64,000 nucleotides of DNA from Chitinophaga nivalis (GTDB taxonomy: Bacteria; Bacteroidota; Bacteroidia; Chitinophagales; Chitinophagaceae): NCBI RefSeq assembly GCF_025989125.1, contig NZ_JAPDNR010000001.1, positions 3,392,301 through 3,456,300 on the forward strand, given 5' to 3'. The notes under the pieces were generated by a model. That model had not been told where the DNA came from. It saw nothing but the letters and a program-made list of their open reading frames with translations, and made no database searches. This document shows positions 30,301-33,175 of the stretch, piece after piece. A program made the position numbers and the translations under genes. Each line of letters begins with the position of its first letter. Within the stretch, counting starts at the first letter, position 1.

Positions 30301-31004
30301 GCCTGGTACGTATCAGTGAAATGACAGCCTGGCGCGTACGGTTAGACGCGAACCTCACACAGCAACTGTTGCTGGAAGTATCACAGGCATACCGTACAGA
30401 CGTAAAAGATCTGTTGCTGGCAGCACTGTCATTAACACTGTCTGAGTGGATGCAAAGCAGTAAGGTATCTGTCGGTTTTGAAAAACATGGCCGGGAAGAT
30501 ATTGCACAGGATGTGGACATCAGTCATACTACCGGTTGGTTTACGACCTTGTCGCCGGTTTTACTGGATGCAGGGATGGCCAGTGATACGGGACTTCTGC
30601 TGAAAAGTATCCGGGATCAGCTGAACGCGATACCGGATAAAGGAATCGGCTTCGGGGTATTGAAATATATCAATCAGGAAGCAGGCTTGCAGGGTAAAGA
30701 TCCATGGGATGTGATCTTCAATTATCACGGCCAGATAGACTACATCAGCAACAGCCACAAATGGATTGCGATCGCCCATACATCAGCCGAACTGAAACTC
30801 ATCGGGGATTATACCATGCGCTTTAAACTGTTCATCGATGGTACCGTGACAGACAACGAACTGGTAATAGACTGGTTGTATAGTACGCATCACTTCCAGC
30901 AGGCGACGATTAAAATGTTGAGTGCTGCTTATATCCGGCACCTGGAAGCATTGATCCGGCACTGTATGGCGAAGATTAATGAACGGCAGCTGTATATGGT
31001 ATAA
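7359..31004 (+). CDS. Giant hybrid PKS-NRPS: FAAL-ACP-KS-AT-ACP-AMT-4 NRPS modules-E
   Basis: One uninterrupted reading frame of 7881 residues encodes a whole lipopeptide assembly line. Order by residue: FAAL 1-560; ACP1 (Ser623); KS 680-1108 (Cys854, His989, His1029); AT 1205-1530 (Ser1302, malonyl-type HAFH 1402-1405); ACP2 (Ser1628); PLP aminotransferase 1795-2225 (Lys2068); C1-A1-PCP1 (Ser3541); C2-A2-PCP2 (Ser4876); C3-A3 with N-methyltransferase-PCP3 (Ser6332); C4-A4-PCP4 (Ser7385); epimerase 7435-7881. A fatty acid is activated, extended once with malonate, and the beta-keto group transaminated to a beta-amine before four amino acids are added. By collinearity the product is a beta-amino-acyl tetrapeptide with a D-residue at the end. 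No TE, reductase or terminal C domain exists, so release needs another factor. The start ATG follows GTTAACAGCATC with no Shine-Dalgarno, as usual in Bacteroidota. A perfect hairpin terminator follows. Confidence 0.97.
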   Translation: MRKVSFPQTLSALLTAQKDNQEKGITFISGASKEEYVSYQELYNSALSMLGYLQEKGVQPGNEVVFQIDDNKTFIQVFWACIMGGIIPVPAAVTYQGENAGKLFRIWQFLHRPYLVTTRAIYEKLDDRKTNDTLPFADYTFFTEDLYAHTAAGTVFPVTGDDIAFLQFSSGSTGNPKGVVLKHSNLLANTKSTLAMHECDIDRRLSWMPLTHDLGLIFFHLYPIAIGAQHFLMPTDLFIRHPLLWLQKIAEHKVTITGSPNFGFKYYLNQFKEEKVAGLDLSSLEVIVNAAEPISGALCQQFMDTLSKYNLRRSAMCPAYGLAESTLIVSFATALMESVFVRRETLTVGRYITEPGMLGTAPAPEHVEIMNVGKIVADTGIRILDEAGQPMEDGGVGIIWVNGPSVTEQYYNNTTATQAVIKEGWLNTGDTGFMRDGYLYAVGRVKDIIIVNGLNVYPHDIEQAVEAIDGIETGRVLACGVREEGAASESIVIFVVFKLAIEKFAPLATAVKRLVAARLGLEVKQVLPVRKIAKTTSGKVKRYLFAEEYRNGVYNEAIAALAAIEEQLRTAAALQAARSQEQAGRQQEVRVRRWLETWLQQQLQVSVAELAMHKTFMEYGITSMLAVSLAADLETFLQQEVDNTVIYNYPNVNSLAAHVAGVAAPPQEKIPVAPPAATRDKIAIVGMGCRLPGNVSTPAAFWELLVAERNAITAIPDDRWNTADYFDTNVGARGKMYTRQGGFIADADKFDPLFFGISPKEAEAMDPQQRLLLEVAWEALEHAGLRPTDLRGSDSGVFIGFGTDDYQHIILEQQAAAYYEDAFTSLGTERSIAAGRIAYLLDFHGPVMQLDTACSSSLVSIHQACQSLLHDDCSLALAGGITLMLSPEGTVKLCQMQALSPSGACKTFDDAADGYVRSEGVGIVVLKRLADAEAAGDNILAVISGSAINHDGLSNGISAPNGVAQQQLIGKALRRAGISANAVQYIETHGTGTRLGDPVEVQALHAVYASHRTKDAPLLLGAVKSNIGHLEAAAGVAGLIKAVLCLQHRQIPASIHQHTPNRFIPWQNMSVRVVDKLTAWPPVQGKRYAAVSAFGLSGTNAHVILEEAPARKPVAVPPAKPSYPVLLSAKSAAALQALAARYAQLPAHTSPAELGYSTALARDSFPYRIAFEVSDMTTARTLLQDYAAGKARKEILQGHVTVAPDKIAWLFTGQGSQYWQMGKELYEHSEVFRKVIDYCDAWLKKEWEFSLLTLLYGENKATGNALLRETRYTQPALFAIGCALAELWKSWGITPAVVAGHSVGEFAAAYAAGVFSLDDGLQLITARARLMHAIEEPGSMAMVFASEAVVAEAIRPYGHALSVAAINGPSLIVISGKKEAIATVLASLKQTGIGSRELAVSHAFHSPLMEPMITKFRQIAESIRYQEPVIPLVSNVTGGMITTDITTADYWCHHILAPVQFAASVQAIRALDAHIWLELGPQPNLLSMAQLTMSFEDGALLPSMREGQSAWSTLLQSLMALQVKGIPIGWHGFYADADYRKIQLPVYAFQRQRYWIHADKPATPKVVREQIAAPVPLPEILPAAVTPSAAHPATDITGVLVETLSRLLKISPADVNIHTPFLSQGADSLVLASVVRKIENDYGLNFSMRLLFEELTTVDKMAQYIATHATKTPIVTPVEEVPVAAVPVAVPAVPTSIPIAAAPAIAPVLNGSPVAADPFQVLQGQFEVMAQQFQLMSQQLQGLSRYTPVTVAPQQAPLIKKQLSAPGKQTVTIFPKIETQKGDQLLPPQQQHYLDAFIKRYTTKTRASKALAEKYRPVLADIRAAAGFRFMTKEMVYPIVVNTSKGARMTDADGNEYVDLTMGFGVNLLGHQPDIVTAAVYRQLEKGYQLGPQSPLTGEVATKIAALTGMDRVSFHNSGTEAVMSALRIARTLTGKSKIAIFQGSYHGYFDGTLALAEDVDTHPQGVPVAPGVLPNMVADVLVFDYQHPDVVQQIQAHADELAAVLVEPVQSRRPDYQPKALLQALRAMTTAEKIILIFDEMITGFRIHPGGAQAHFGIAADMATYGKIIGGGFPIGVIAGRDWCMQAVDGGVWKYGDDSCPQGEPTFLAGTFCKHPVSMAAALAILTELEQRGPALQQELTALTTRLVSTINALFEQYQVPVKVQRFGSLFYFAVTGNMDLLFYHLIERGVYIWEGRSCFLSTAHTTADIAWIEQAFRESVIALKKGGFLPGGEDIPPSGKHTTAPESLRVAIGQLTIPDKIPLSPNQERMWFIDQLEGSIQYNIPIALRLKGVLDKQALQQAFQEIISRHEILRTVVAQTDGRPYQHIRDNGKWQLKITNDIHLQNDPAALAAYVSAQIYTPFDFSGDNMLRANLIQAGEEEHVLLLTVHHIVSDDWSVRMLFGELIALYNAAIDHTTAQIPVLEIQYKDYAVWQQHYLESAAFREKLAWWKNRLDGAAPLLLPTDFERPLTRSTRGSMAAWQLDKTLTTKIHQLGRQEGVTLFTTLLTAFKVLLARYSGQEDIVVACAVAGRIQREVAPLLGFFANTLALRTEVHGTTSFSSLLKKVSNVVLDAHDYQEVPFNKVSDAVISNKSLADNPLLHIMFTQQQIPVARDIRLGAATLSYEPVIRQTSIADITWVVEDLPEGIAIMVEYATDLFTAATIQQLLQHYETLLQAAVEQPAAQVQQLKLLPDTEQQKLVHGFNNTVYPYPVDKTVVTLFEEQVAARPDAPAVAFGEQQLTYRGLHEKANQVAHWLLTAGVKPGEHVGLLSYRGIDMLIAIWGILKSGAAYVPFHTGFPAERIQLMMEDAGVTKVVYTDKQLAATIALPENTGLWIGEATHFPTTSTGIITAVTAPVNIMYTSGTTGRPKGIVVTHRNIVNMVSDPGIIIIRPEDRVLQWSNYSFDGSTFDIFGALLCGACLYTIKEAAVADVGALSQIIQTEKMTVCFMTTALFNNFVDTDINGLRPLRKLLFGGEKASVSHVQNALAALGAGKLIHLYGPTETTVYALAYPVDEVAATDMAIPIGRPQANTRALILDQQGLLVPIGVSGELYIGGDGVTNGYINNAVLTAEKFITLEGHVGRWYRSGDLCRWQPDGNIVYTGRADDQVKIRGYRIEPGEIERVMNQLEGITAAGIVVKEQTSGDKQLTGYYVIDRATVQQTAQDLSRRRLNENTVTPLLLHEQEVVLDQLRTLTDAQHLTATLEKSIASLKGKGRILIPGVPDLRLLSLDKHLQLLDKLPARTPVKEWSWQADVAAAQEPNLFVDPACFYQLPALYPAVTHVEIQAHAGEQTGGTYDVVIYVGYMPALLQPAWQLWQESGQVTQWLAAEQAVIALQEVPHPRLWKERLLADILQQPLTGTTDAVKTQISTPDTNTEAIQGLLEAATTAGYQVRCFAGQDPLTINILLEKAAGDAGVLLPEQQRIHLPVTTYTNIPLYTAISDIREDEIRRALQERLPDYMIPVVLTAIPYLPLTVNGKTDRKLLASLETTQRNSKQSYVAPVTSVQQRLATIWERLLEVERVGIHDSFFALGGHSLLATRVVSAVRRELSAELTVRVLFQHNTIAQLATYLEEQQPGLLLPPVTLALRTAPLPLSYSQERLWFIDQLEGSVEYHMSVAFTLKGALDTAALEYAWRQIVNRHEVLRTVFLEENGTPWQRIMNKDGWQLQQIEGSRYRHDKQALLTLIDELNRVPFDLTKDHMLRIRLITLSPEEHIMALCMHHIAADGWSLSVIIKELVTLYNARSRNEEPELETLPVQYADFAVWQRTYLDSNTSGKNPDYWKQQLADVATLQLPTDFERPLVKSNRGDQLVFRIDKALTNRLEQLAQEQGCTLYMLLLAVFKVLLFRYSGQEDIAVGSPIAGRLQAETESLIGFFINTLVLRSNLEGNPAFTRFLQTVRQTTLDAYEHQEVPFEKVVEMTVGERDRSKNPLFQVMFALQNIPEIPALQLGDVTLSSHPVTHSTSLFDMFWSIQVRTDHTEVALEYCTDIFTETTIRKMMAHYVSLLEAVVENAAIPVGALPMLREAEQQQLLYTFNDTALAYPSDKTVVALFEAQVAATPDAPAVTFGEVALTYRTLDEKANQVAHWLLAAGVKPGEHVGLLAYRGLDMLIAIWGILKSGAAYVPFHTGFPAERIQLMMADAGVTKVIYTDKQLTATITLPDNTGLWLGDALHYPVTATGVVPLVTAPVNIMYTSGTTGRPKGIVVTHSNIVKLAYDPGAIAVKPTDRVLQWSNYSFDGSTYDIFNTLLQGACLCMIPDNAAADVEALSRIISTENITVCFMTAALFNNFVDHDINALRPLRKLLFGGEKASISHVQKALMALGAGKLVNVYGPTETTVYALVYPVDEVGATDMSIPIGRPLANTRVLILDQQGALVPIGISGELYIGGDGVSNGYINNAALSAEKFVTLKGHAGRWYRSGDLCHWQPDGNIVYTGRVDDQVKIRGYRIEPGEIEQQMNQLEGIANAGIIVKEQITGDKQLAGYYVMDMTALRQQEEELSRQRANENNVAPVLLNEQEVVLNQMQTLTTTQDLTTALESSIALLKEKGRILIPGVPDLRVLSLGKHLQLLNKLQGSTPVKQWSWQADVEAGQEPALFVDPAYFYQLPALYPAVTHVEIQAPAGEQAGTTYDVVIYVGHMPVLLQPDWQPWQESGLVMQWLAAGKAVIALQEVPHPRLWKERLLADILQQPLTGTTEAVIAKISTPDITIVAIQNLLESATTAGYQVRCLTGHDPLTINILLEKTPGDVAVLLPEQQRIHLPVTAYTNMPLYAAISEIREKEIRRALQERLPDYMIPVVLTAIPYLPLTVNGKTDRKLLASLETALRNSQQAYVPPVTPVQQQLAAIWERFLKVERVGIYDSFFALGGHSLLVTRVVSAVRQELNVELMVRDLFHYNTIAQLAAYLEQQQPGLLLPPVTLAPRTAPLPLSYSQERLWFIDQLEGSVQYHMPEAFTLKGALDTVALEYAWRQIVNRHEVLRTVFLQENGAPRQRIMDKDGWQLQRIEGSRYRRDRLALLDLIDDLIRVPFDLTTDHMLRVQLITLSPEEHIMVLCMHHIAADGWSLSVIIRELVALYNARSRNQEPELEALPVQYADFAVWQRTYLNSETSGKKLNYWKHQLAGVTVLQLPTDFERPLVKSTRGELLIFHIDKTLTGRLEQLAREQGCTLYMLLLAVFKVLMFRYSGQEDIAVGGGIAGRLQAEIESLIGFFVNTLVLRSNLGGNPAFTRFLQEVRQTMLDAYEHQEVPFEKVVEVTVGERDRSANPLFQVMFALQNIPEIPTLQLGDVILNGHPVTHTTSLFDLFWSIRVRPDHMEVAMEYCTDLFTETTIRKMMAHYITLLEAVVQNPAMPVGALPMLREEEQQQLRYTFNDTAQVYPADKTVVTLFEEQVAATPDATAITFGEVQLTYRTLNEKANQVAHWLLTAGVKPGEHIGLLSYRGIDMLIAIWGILKSGAAYVPFHTGFPAERIQLMMEDAGVTKVVYTDQQLFATIALPDNTGWWLGDALHYPATPTGVVPVVTTPVNIMYTSGTTGRPKGIVVTHSNIVKLVYDPGAIAVKPADRVLQWSNYSFDGSTYDIFSTLLQGACLCMIPDNAAADVEMLSRIISTENITVCFMTTALFNNFVDHDINGLRPLRKLLFGGEKASVSHVQNALMALGTGKLVHVYGPTETTVYALAYPVDGVAATDIAIPIGRPLANTRALILDPQGALVPIGISGELYIGGDGVSNGYINNAALSAEKFVTLKGHAGRWYRSGDLCRWQPDGNIVYTGRVDDQVKIRGYRIEPGEIERVMLDLEMVGTVSVVVKETSTGDKRLVACYVPDTAQVARQEEQLFLQQVANWKELYEEAFSKPAEVIIADPEFDITGWNDSFTGDAIPAVEMRDWLDDIAGLILSLQPKRVLEIGCGTGLIYYQLAAHIEKYIGADFSPVSTGQLQEHIQKQSRPYPETVLQVCAAHEVTLPSTENIDLVILNSIVQYFPGAQYMSVVMENAIGLLKGQGRVVIGDVRDLRLLPAFKRRLLLDKMSDRIGIKDFLWQADQEVVREEELCFAPAYFYQLQEKYPAITQVAIQWKQSTYINELTSYRYTVVLQIGKPQAIFVPGWQPWESITDTHTLYEQLQQEVPVIALQDVPHPRLWQERLMEAGLKNAQVLYTRDLADAMVEPDAVTITINGLLQSAREAGYHCRFLLAEDPLKVHILLERIPTEDFIVLPEADRIHTTTANIPLFRDICNVLQKDMLVQLQHRLPAYMIPAELIALSHLPLTSNGKTDRRFLSTWEEGTRQGTAAYEAPATPVAIQLAEIWQRLLGVEKVGVKDNFFELGGHSLLATRVVSAIRKQLEVQLTVKDFFVYPTIEGLAVYLQGLQGSAVLPEISKAVRPEYLPLSFGQERLWFIDRLQGSVQYHMPATLRLTGNLDKTALAAALQHIVNRHEALRTVIRINEATGQGYQYILEKDTWQLQLQDLSGIAGDAAALQAAMETCITRPFELATDHMMRACLLQLQDNEHILVLTIHHISSDGWSIANLINELIVLYHAFTTGVPVPLPPLALQYADYALWQRKHLEGKVIDTQLEYWKKQLEDCPQLALPTDYERPPVQSTQGAAIAYRIDKALIDRLNVLSQQQGVTLFMTLLAAFKVLLYRYAGQEDIAVGSGVAGRTQEETEEMIGFFVNTLVIRSHLRADMPFTDFLQQVKETTLNAYTNQDAPFERVVEAVLDTRDLSVNPLFQVVFLLQNTPAAPALDLGGVELSTASFRHTTSLFDMSFFVTEQADGLQLDVEYCTELFKVSTMERLLGYYEHLLQAVADMPAQQIAALDMLGEAERQQLLVAFNQKQRQYDIHAGKTIVAVFEAQAARTPDATAVIFGDTILSYQELDRLSGVAAHYLTQVGVTTGTLVPVFVGRSAALIVTILAILKAGGAYVPVDTEYPEERIAYILEDTAARIVVSSQDVKDHLPVQQQMTVVETSVMMAGIDTLPPADGGNPVVKASQLAYLIYTSGSTGTPKGVMVQHDGVINLALSMQEELALQPGMKTLQFASIGFDAACFEIFNTLLSGGCLVMAAKETLLSGALLEALILQHQITLAVLPPSYLHAMKDTLGCLKTIVSAGEALNRNLAAYIQAQGIRLINAYGPTETTVCASLTDTPVLADNTVVIGKPVANTSLYVLDAANGLAPIGGVGELCVGGIQVARGYLNRETLTAARFIANPFTGVAGDRLYKTGDLVRWLPDGNLVYLGRTDEQVKIRGHRIELGEIESVLEEHILVNRAVVVVKTDDSGNKRLIGYVLCEGAFLREVILSFLTSRLPEYMIPAQLVELTNLPLTANGKIDRKALPDYDLTNAANRVYEGPRNEAERTLAAIWQELLGVSPISIHDNFFELGGDSIVTIQVVNRAKHAGYQLHPKNVFIHPTIAGLAAVLADQQPQRQAGEQGYLSGESGLLPVQQWYLGDESNVSDHMIQSVPLEIKKTIPVEIITTAVEYLVSFHDSLRFAYSNASGSWKQWYGNEKGTVVVVDLQSVPVDNLAVEIAAYENHYNHSLDMRAGKLVCAVLFLTPAAVPSNRLMITVHHMGVDVVSWRILLDDLDNILQDLQSGRPIGLTTKSSSVREWYQALARYSQSDRLLSQRNYWQQAMDQYQPLRTDKTYDSLVRISEMTAWRVRLDANLTQQLLLEVSQAYRTDVKDLLLAALSLTLSEWMQSSKVSVGFEKHGREDIAQDVDISHTTGWFTTLSPVLLDAGMASDTGLLLKSIRDQLNAIPDKGIGFGVLKYINQEAGLQGKDPWDVIFNYHGQIDYISNSHKWIAIAHTSAELKLIGDYTMRFKLFIDGTVTDNELVIDWLYSTHHFQQATIKMLSAAYIRHLEALIRHCMAKINERQLYMV
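9396..12353 (+). other. PKS extension part: KS-AT-ACP2 (no KR/DH/ER)
   Basis: KS has the active-site DTACSSSL (Cys854) and the two His motifs ETHGTGT (His989) and KSNIGHLEAAAG (His1029). AT has GHSVGEF (Ser1302) and HAFH at 1402-1405, the form associated with malonyl-CoA. ACP2 has QGADSL (Ser1628). No reductive domain follows, so a beta-ketoacyl chain should remain, which is exactly what the next aminotransferase needs. Confidence 0.93.
12741..14033 (+). other. In-line PLP aminotransferase (AMT) domain
   Basis: A class-III, glutamate-semialdehyde-aminomutase-like domain. It has FDEMITGFR with the cofactor Asp and TYGKIIGGGFPIG with the Schiff-base Lys2068. The preceding linker is Pro/Ala/Val-rich and then Gln/Met-rich (VLQGQFEVMAQQFQ), as seen before AMT domains of iturin-type synthases. 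It should convert the beta-keto thioester into a beta-amino thioester. Confidence 0.92.
14121..18113 (+). other. NRPS module 1: C1-A1-(truncated MT)-PCP1
   Basis: C1 carries HHIVSDD at 2392-2398, so the usual Gly of HHxxxDG is Asp here. A1 has YTSGTTGRPKG, YGPTETT and the A10 motif NGKTDRK. Reading the ten specificity positions by alignment to GrsA gives D-G-F-F-L-G-L-V-Y-K, one change from the published bacitracin Ile code, so Ile or a similar branched residue is predicted. Between A8 and A10 lies the C-terminal half of an N-methyltransferase without its SAM-binding half. PCP1 has LGGHSL (Ser3541). Confidence 0.85.
16850..17340 (+). other. Truncated, probably dead methyltransferase inside A1
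   Basis: The insert begins at the helix corresponding to ENAIGLLKGQGRVVI of the intact domain (here EKSIASLKGKGRILI). It keeps the DLRLL, SWQAD and CFYQLPALYPAVT segments, but lacks the FDxxGWNxSF, VLEIGCGTG, ADFS and NSIVQYF motifs. Without motif I it should not bind SAM. Confidence 0.85.
18126..22118 (+). other. NRPS module 2: C2-A2-(truncated MT)-PCP2
   Basis: C2 has intact HHIAADG at 3727-3733. A2 specificity residues read D-G-Y-F-L-G-V-V-Y-K, one change from the bacitracin Ile code, so a branched aliphatic residue is predicted. The same truncated methyltransferase as in module 1 sits between A8 and A10 (about 20860-21370). PCP2 has GGHSLLV (Ser4876). Module 2 is very similar to modules 1 and 3 at the DNA level. 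Confidence 0.87.
20860..21370 (+). other. Truncated methyltransferase inside A2
   Basis: Same deletion as in A1: it starts with ESSIALLKEKGRILI and has no GxGxG motif I. The shared boundary shows that A1 and A2 derive from one already-truncated ancestor. Confidence 0.85.
22146..26483 (+). other. NRPS module 3: C3-A3-(intact N-MT)-PCP3
   Basis: C3 has HHIAADG at 5062-5068. A3 specificity residues again read D-G-Y-F-L-G-V-V-Y-K, identical to A2. The A8-A10 insertion is complete here and includes GWNDSFTG and VLEIGCGTG (Gly5912-Gly5916), so this residue should be N-methylated. PCP3 has GGHSLLA (Ser6332). The C3-A3 stretch up to about 24750 is near-identical in places to module 2; beyond it the sequence diverges sharply. 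Confidence 0.88.
24862..25640 (+). other. Intact N-methyltransferase domain in A3
   Basis: Contains the run of motifs of A-domain-embedded N-MTs: FDITGWNDSF, IPAVEMRDWLDD, VLEIGCGTG, GADFSP, NSIVQYFPG and DVRDLRLLPAF. It should use SAM to N-methylate the residue bound to PCP3. Confidence 0.9.
26511..29633 (+). other. NRPS module 4: C4-A4-PCP4
   Basis: C4 has HHISSDG at 6520-6526. A4 is a conventional A domain with no insertion (YTSGSTGTPKG, NAYGPTETT, NGKIDRKALP). Its specificity positions read D-A-F-V-V-A-A-V-C-K, nearest to Phe-type codes (GrsA is D-A-W-T-I-A-A-I-C-K), so an aromatic residue is likely. PCP4 has LGGDSI (Ser7385), the Asp-containing form typical of carrier domains that precede epimerases. 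Confidence 0.87.
29661..31004 (+). other. Terminal epimerisation (E) domain
   Basis: The last 445 residues carry E-domain motifs: HHMGVDVVSW at 7569-7578, EKHGRE, TGWFT, PDKGIGFGVLKY and FNYHGQID. It should epimerise the residue on PCP4. Ending in E with neither a downstream C domain nor a TE is unusual for a complete assembly line. Confidence 0.93.
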
Positions 31005-31020
31005 CAGCCGTCCGGGAAAT

Positions 31021-31060
31021 AAAAAGCAGCTAAACCAATAGCCGGTTTAGCTGCTTTTTT
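31021..31060. terminator. Bidirectional terminator between synthetase and monooxygenase
   Basis: A perfect 16-bp stem (31021-31036 with 31044-31059) with a 7-nt loop, an A run on the left and T run on the right. It lies 17 nt after the synthetase stop and faces the convergent monooxygenase gene, so it can serve both. Confidence 0.95.
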
Positions 31061-31091
31061 AATGTTATTGCATATAGCCGTTGGCGTTATA

Positions 31092-32225
31092 TCAAAAACC
31101 TGCGGGTATATCAAAATCAATGGAGGAAGATACGCTTGCAGTCACTTTGTCCTGATAGGCGTTTTTAACAGCGGTCAGGTGATCCAGGCTTTCCATGATG
31201 GCGGTGTAATCAATGCCAAAATCAAGCAGACAGGCAATTTCATCCACCCCAAGCTGACTCACCTTGTGTAATACCTCCAGTGCATCGGCATGGGAGCCTA
31301 CCAGGCTGGAGCCGGATGCATATCTGTAAAAAGAATATTCCAGCATTTTATCTTCTTCTTCCGGTGTAAGCGCTGCGGCAGTGGTAGCGCTGCCACCGCT
31401 GGCGGCATTGTGTTTGAGTAAGCCAACGGAAGACCGCAGATAGCGGATCAGCGGCTCTCTTGCCTTTTCATAGGCGGCTTCCCGGCTGGCTGCAATATAG
31501 GCGTGCAGCATCAGTACAATTTTTCCTTGTCCTTCCGGGTGACCGTTTGCCTGGTAAGCTTCCCGGTATAAGGCAATGTTGGCGCCCAGTTCATCCGGTG
31601 AGCTGCCCCAGAAGTTGGTGAGGATGTTGTAGCCTTCTTTTCCGGCATAACGGAAGGATGCCGGATTACCATTGGTGGTAATCCACATCGGCAATTTAGG
31701 CTGCAAGGGTTTGGGGAATATGCGGGTAGCTTTGATCTCTCCGTTGCCATTGGCGACTGGAATGGCATCGCCTTTCCACAATTGCTGAATGCTGGCGATA
31801 TTTTTATACATCACCTCATAGCGGTTGGCGTAGTTGTCTGCGGCCAGTACGAAATCATTGGCTTGCCAGCCGGAGGCACAGGCAATACCTGCCCGGCCGC
31901 CGGATAGGTTGTCTACTACAGACCAGTCTTCCGCTACACGCAATGGGTGATGTAACGGAATCACCACGCTGCCGGCCCGGATACCAATGTGTTTTGTATG
32001 GGCGGCCAGTGTGGCGCCCAGTACAGCCGGACTGGGATATAGCCCCGCAAATTCGCTGAAATGTCTTTCAGGCGTCCACACTGCCGTGAAGCCGTGTTGG
32101 TCACCGTATTTTGCGCCATCAATTAATAATTTATACTTCTCATTTTCATCTTCATAGACATCTGCATTGCCAAAGTAAAAAAGACTGAAATCCAGATGTT
32201 TCGCGGTTTGATAGTGTGTTTCCAT
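31092..32225 (-). CDS. Stand-alone luciferase-like flavin monooxygenase (MupA/Atu3671 type)
   Basis: A 377-residue FMN-dependent luciferase-like enzyme. It opens with DFSLFYFGNADVYED and continues with GFTAVWTPERHFSEFAGLYP, SVVIPLHHPLRVAEDWSVVDN and GRAGIACASGWQANDF. These segments mark the natural-product luciferase-like monooxygenase subfamily known both as free proteins and as domains inside PKS-NRPS enzymes. In microginin- and puwainaphycin-type synthases an in-line domain of this kind follows the aminotransferase and is credited with hydroxylating the carbon next to the thioester. Here the synthetase has the aminotransferase but no such domain, and the free protein is encoded next door, so it may act in trans to give a 3-amino-2-hydroxyacyl unit. 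It needs reduced flavin from a separate reductase, not found nearby. Function in this pathway is inference. Confidence 0.88.
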   Translation of the reverse strand: METHYQTAKHLDFSLFYFGNADVYEDENEKYKLLIDGAKYGDQHGFTAVWTPERHFSEFAGLYPSPAVLGATLAAHTKHIGIRAGSVVIPLHHPLRVAEDWSVVDNLSGGRAGIACASGWQANDFVLAADNYANRYEVMYKNIASIQQLWKGDAIPVANGNGEIKATRIFPKPLQPKLPMWITTNGNPASFRYAGKEGYNILTNFWGSSPDELGANIALYREAYQANGHPEGQGKIVLMLHAYIAASREAAYEKAREPLIRYLRSSVGLLKHNAASGGSATTAAALTPEEEDKMLEYSFYRYASGSSLVGSHADALEVLHKVSQLGVDEIACLLDFGIDYTAIMESLDHLTAVKNAYQDKVTASVSSSIDFDIPAGF

Positions 32226-32548
32226 ATGTGGCTGTTGAAATATGATTCGTCAATAGATAATGCCACCGGTTGCCGCAGGATAAGGTTGTTGCGATGTGAT
32301 GCAGGATCATACCGGCTGTTTCTCTTCAACAAATAACGGTAGTCTGCTGATGATAAGCGAATGTGCTGCGCTGTTGAAACTACCTGTGGCAAAAGGTTTT
32401 ATGGGTGGGTTACGATGTTTTAGGTTAATGAACAGGTCTATCACCACCTCACAGTTGGTGATACCCGAAAATAAGATAATAAAAGGGCAATCCGTATTTT
32501 TTTTACGGGAGAGATACGTTATTTTTCTGCTTTAAAATCCAGTCACTG
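32226..32548. other. Divergent intergenic region
   Basis: This 323-bp stretch separates the divergent monooxygenase and Cys-motif genes. I see no gene. It holds an 8-bp perfect inverted repeat, TATCACCA (32449-32456) and TGGTGATA (32466-32473), that could be an operator. Confidence 0.5.
32449..32473. promoter_or_regulatory. Inverted repeat, possible operator
   Basis: TATCACCA/TGGTGATA with a 9-nt spacer in the divergent promoter region, about 75 bp before the start at 32549. No regulator is encoded directly beside it. Confidence 0.35.
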
Positions 32549-33175
32549 ATGTTGCAAAACCGGGTAGATCCCTGGGGGAATATCATCCGTACACCGGCGC
32601 GGGGCGCCTGGATGGGGAACCGGGGTTTGTTGCATGATGAACATAAAAATATACGCCGTGCTTTTAAGCTGAAAGCATGGATCACCTGTGTGCTGGCATT
32701 CAAGGAACGGAGAAGAACCGTTATGTTGCCGAACCGGTATACCGAATTGTTTTTCCTGGATGAAGCCACCGCTTTTGCCGCCGGACATCGACCCTGTTTT
32801 GAATGCCGTCGTCAGGATGCTATCCGTTTCCGGTCTTGCTGGGTACAGGGCAATCCGCAATATGCATTACCGGAAAAGGTAGCTTTTCCGGTAATAGATA
32901 ACATCCTGCATGCAGAACGGATCAATAAAGCCGGTGAAAAAATCTTACACGAAGATAGCGCGGGGGATTTACCCGATGGTTGCTTTATCCTATGGCAACA
33001 ACAACCTTGTCTCGTGGCAGGTGATTGGGTGTACCCCTGGACGCCGGCCGGTTATCTGCCTGGACTGCCGCGTCCTGTAAGCGGGCAAGTGACCGTACTG
33101 ACACCGGCATCGGTGGTCAACGCTTTCCAGGCCGGATATACCCCGCAGATGGCACTACAACCATCAGCTTTATAG
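32549..33175 (+). CDS. Conserved hypothetical protein with CFEC motif
   Basis: A 208-residue protein that begins MLQNRVDPWGNI and contains GNRGLLHDE, RRAFKLKAWITC, TELFFLDEATAFAAGHRPC and the Cys pair CFEC near residue 90. I recall proteins with this pattern (start with NRVDPWG, then GHRPCxECRR) as a widespread uncharacterised family, but cannot give a function. The closely spaced His, Cys and Arg residues suggest a metal- or nucleic-acid-binding site. No signal peptide or membrane segment is visible, so it is probably cytosolic. It ends by overlapping the convergent DUF1905 gene by 6 nt. Confidence 0.75.
   Translation: MLQNRVDPWGNIIRTPARGAWMGNRGLLHDEHKNIRRAFKLKAWITCVLAFKERRRTVMLPNRYTELFFLDEATAFAAGHRPCFECRRQDAIRFRSCWVQGNPQYALPEKVAFPVIDNILHAERINKAGEKILHEDSAGDLPDGCFILWQQQPCLVAGDWVYPWTPAGYLPGLPRPVSGQVTVLTPASVVNAFQAGYTPQMALQPSAL

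Noticed and set aside
7772..30779. Dozens of 60-230 codon frames on the minus strand across the synthetase gene
   Set aside because: They are antisense shadows of a continuous, motif-rich plus-strand frame and encode nothing recognisable.
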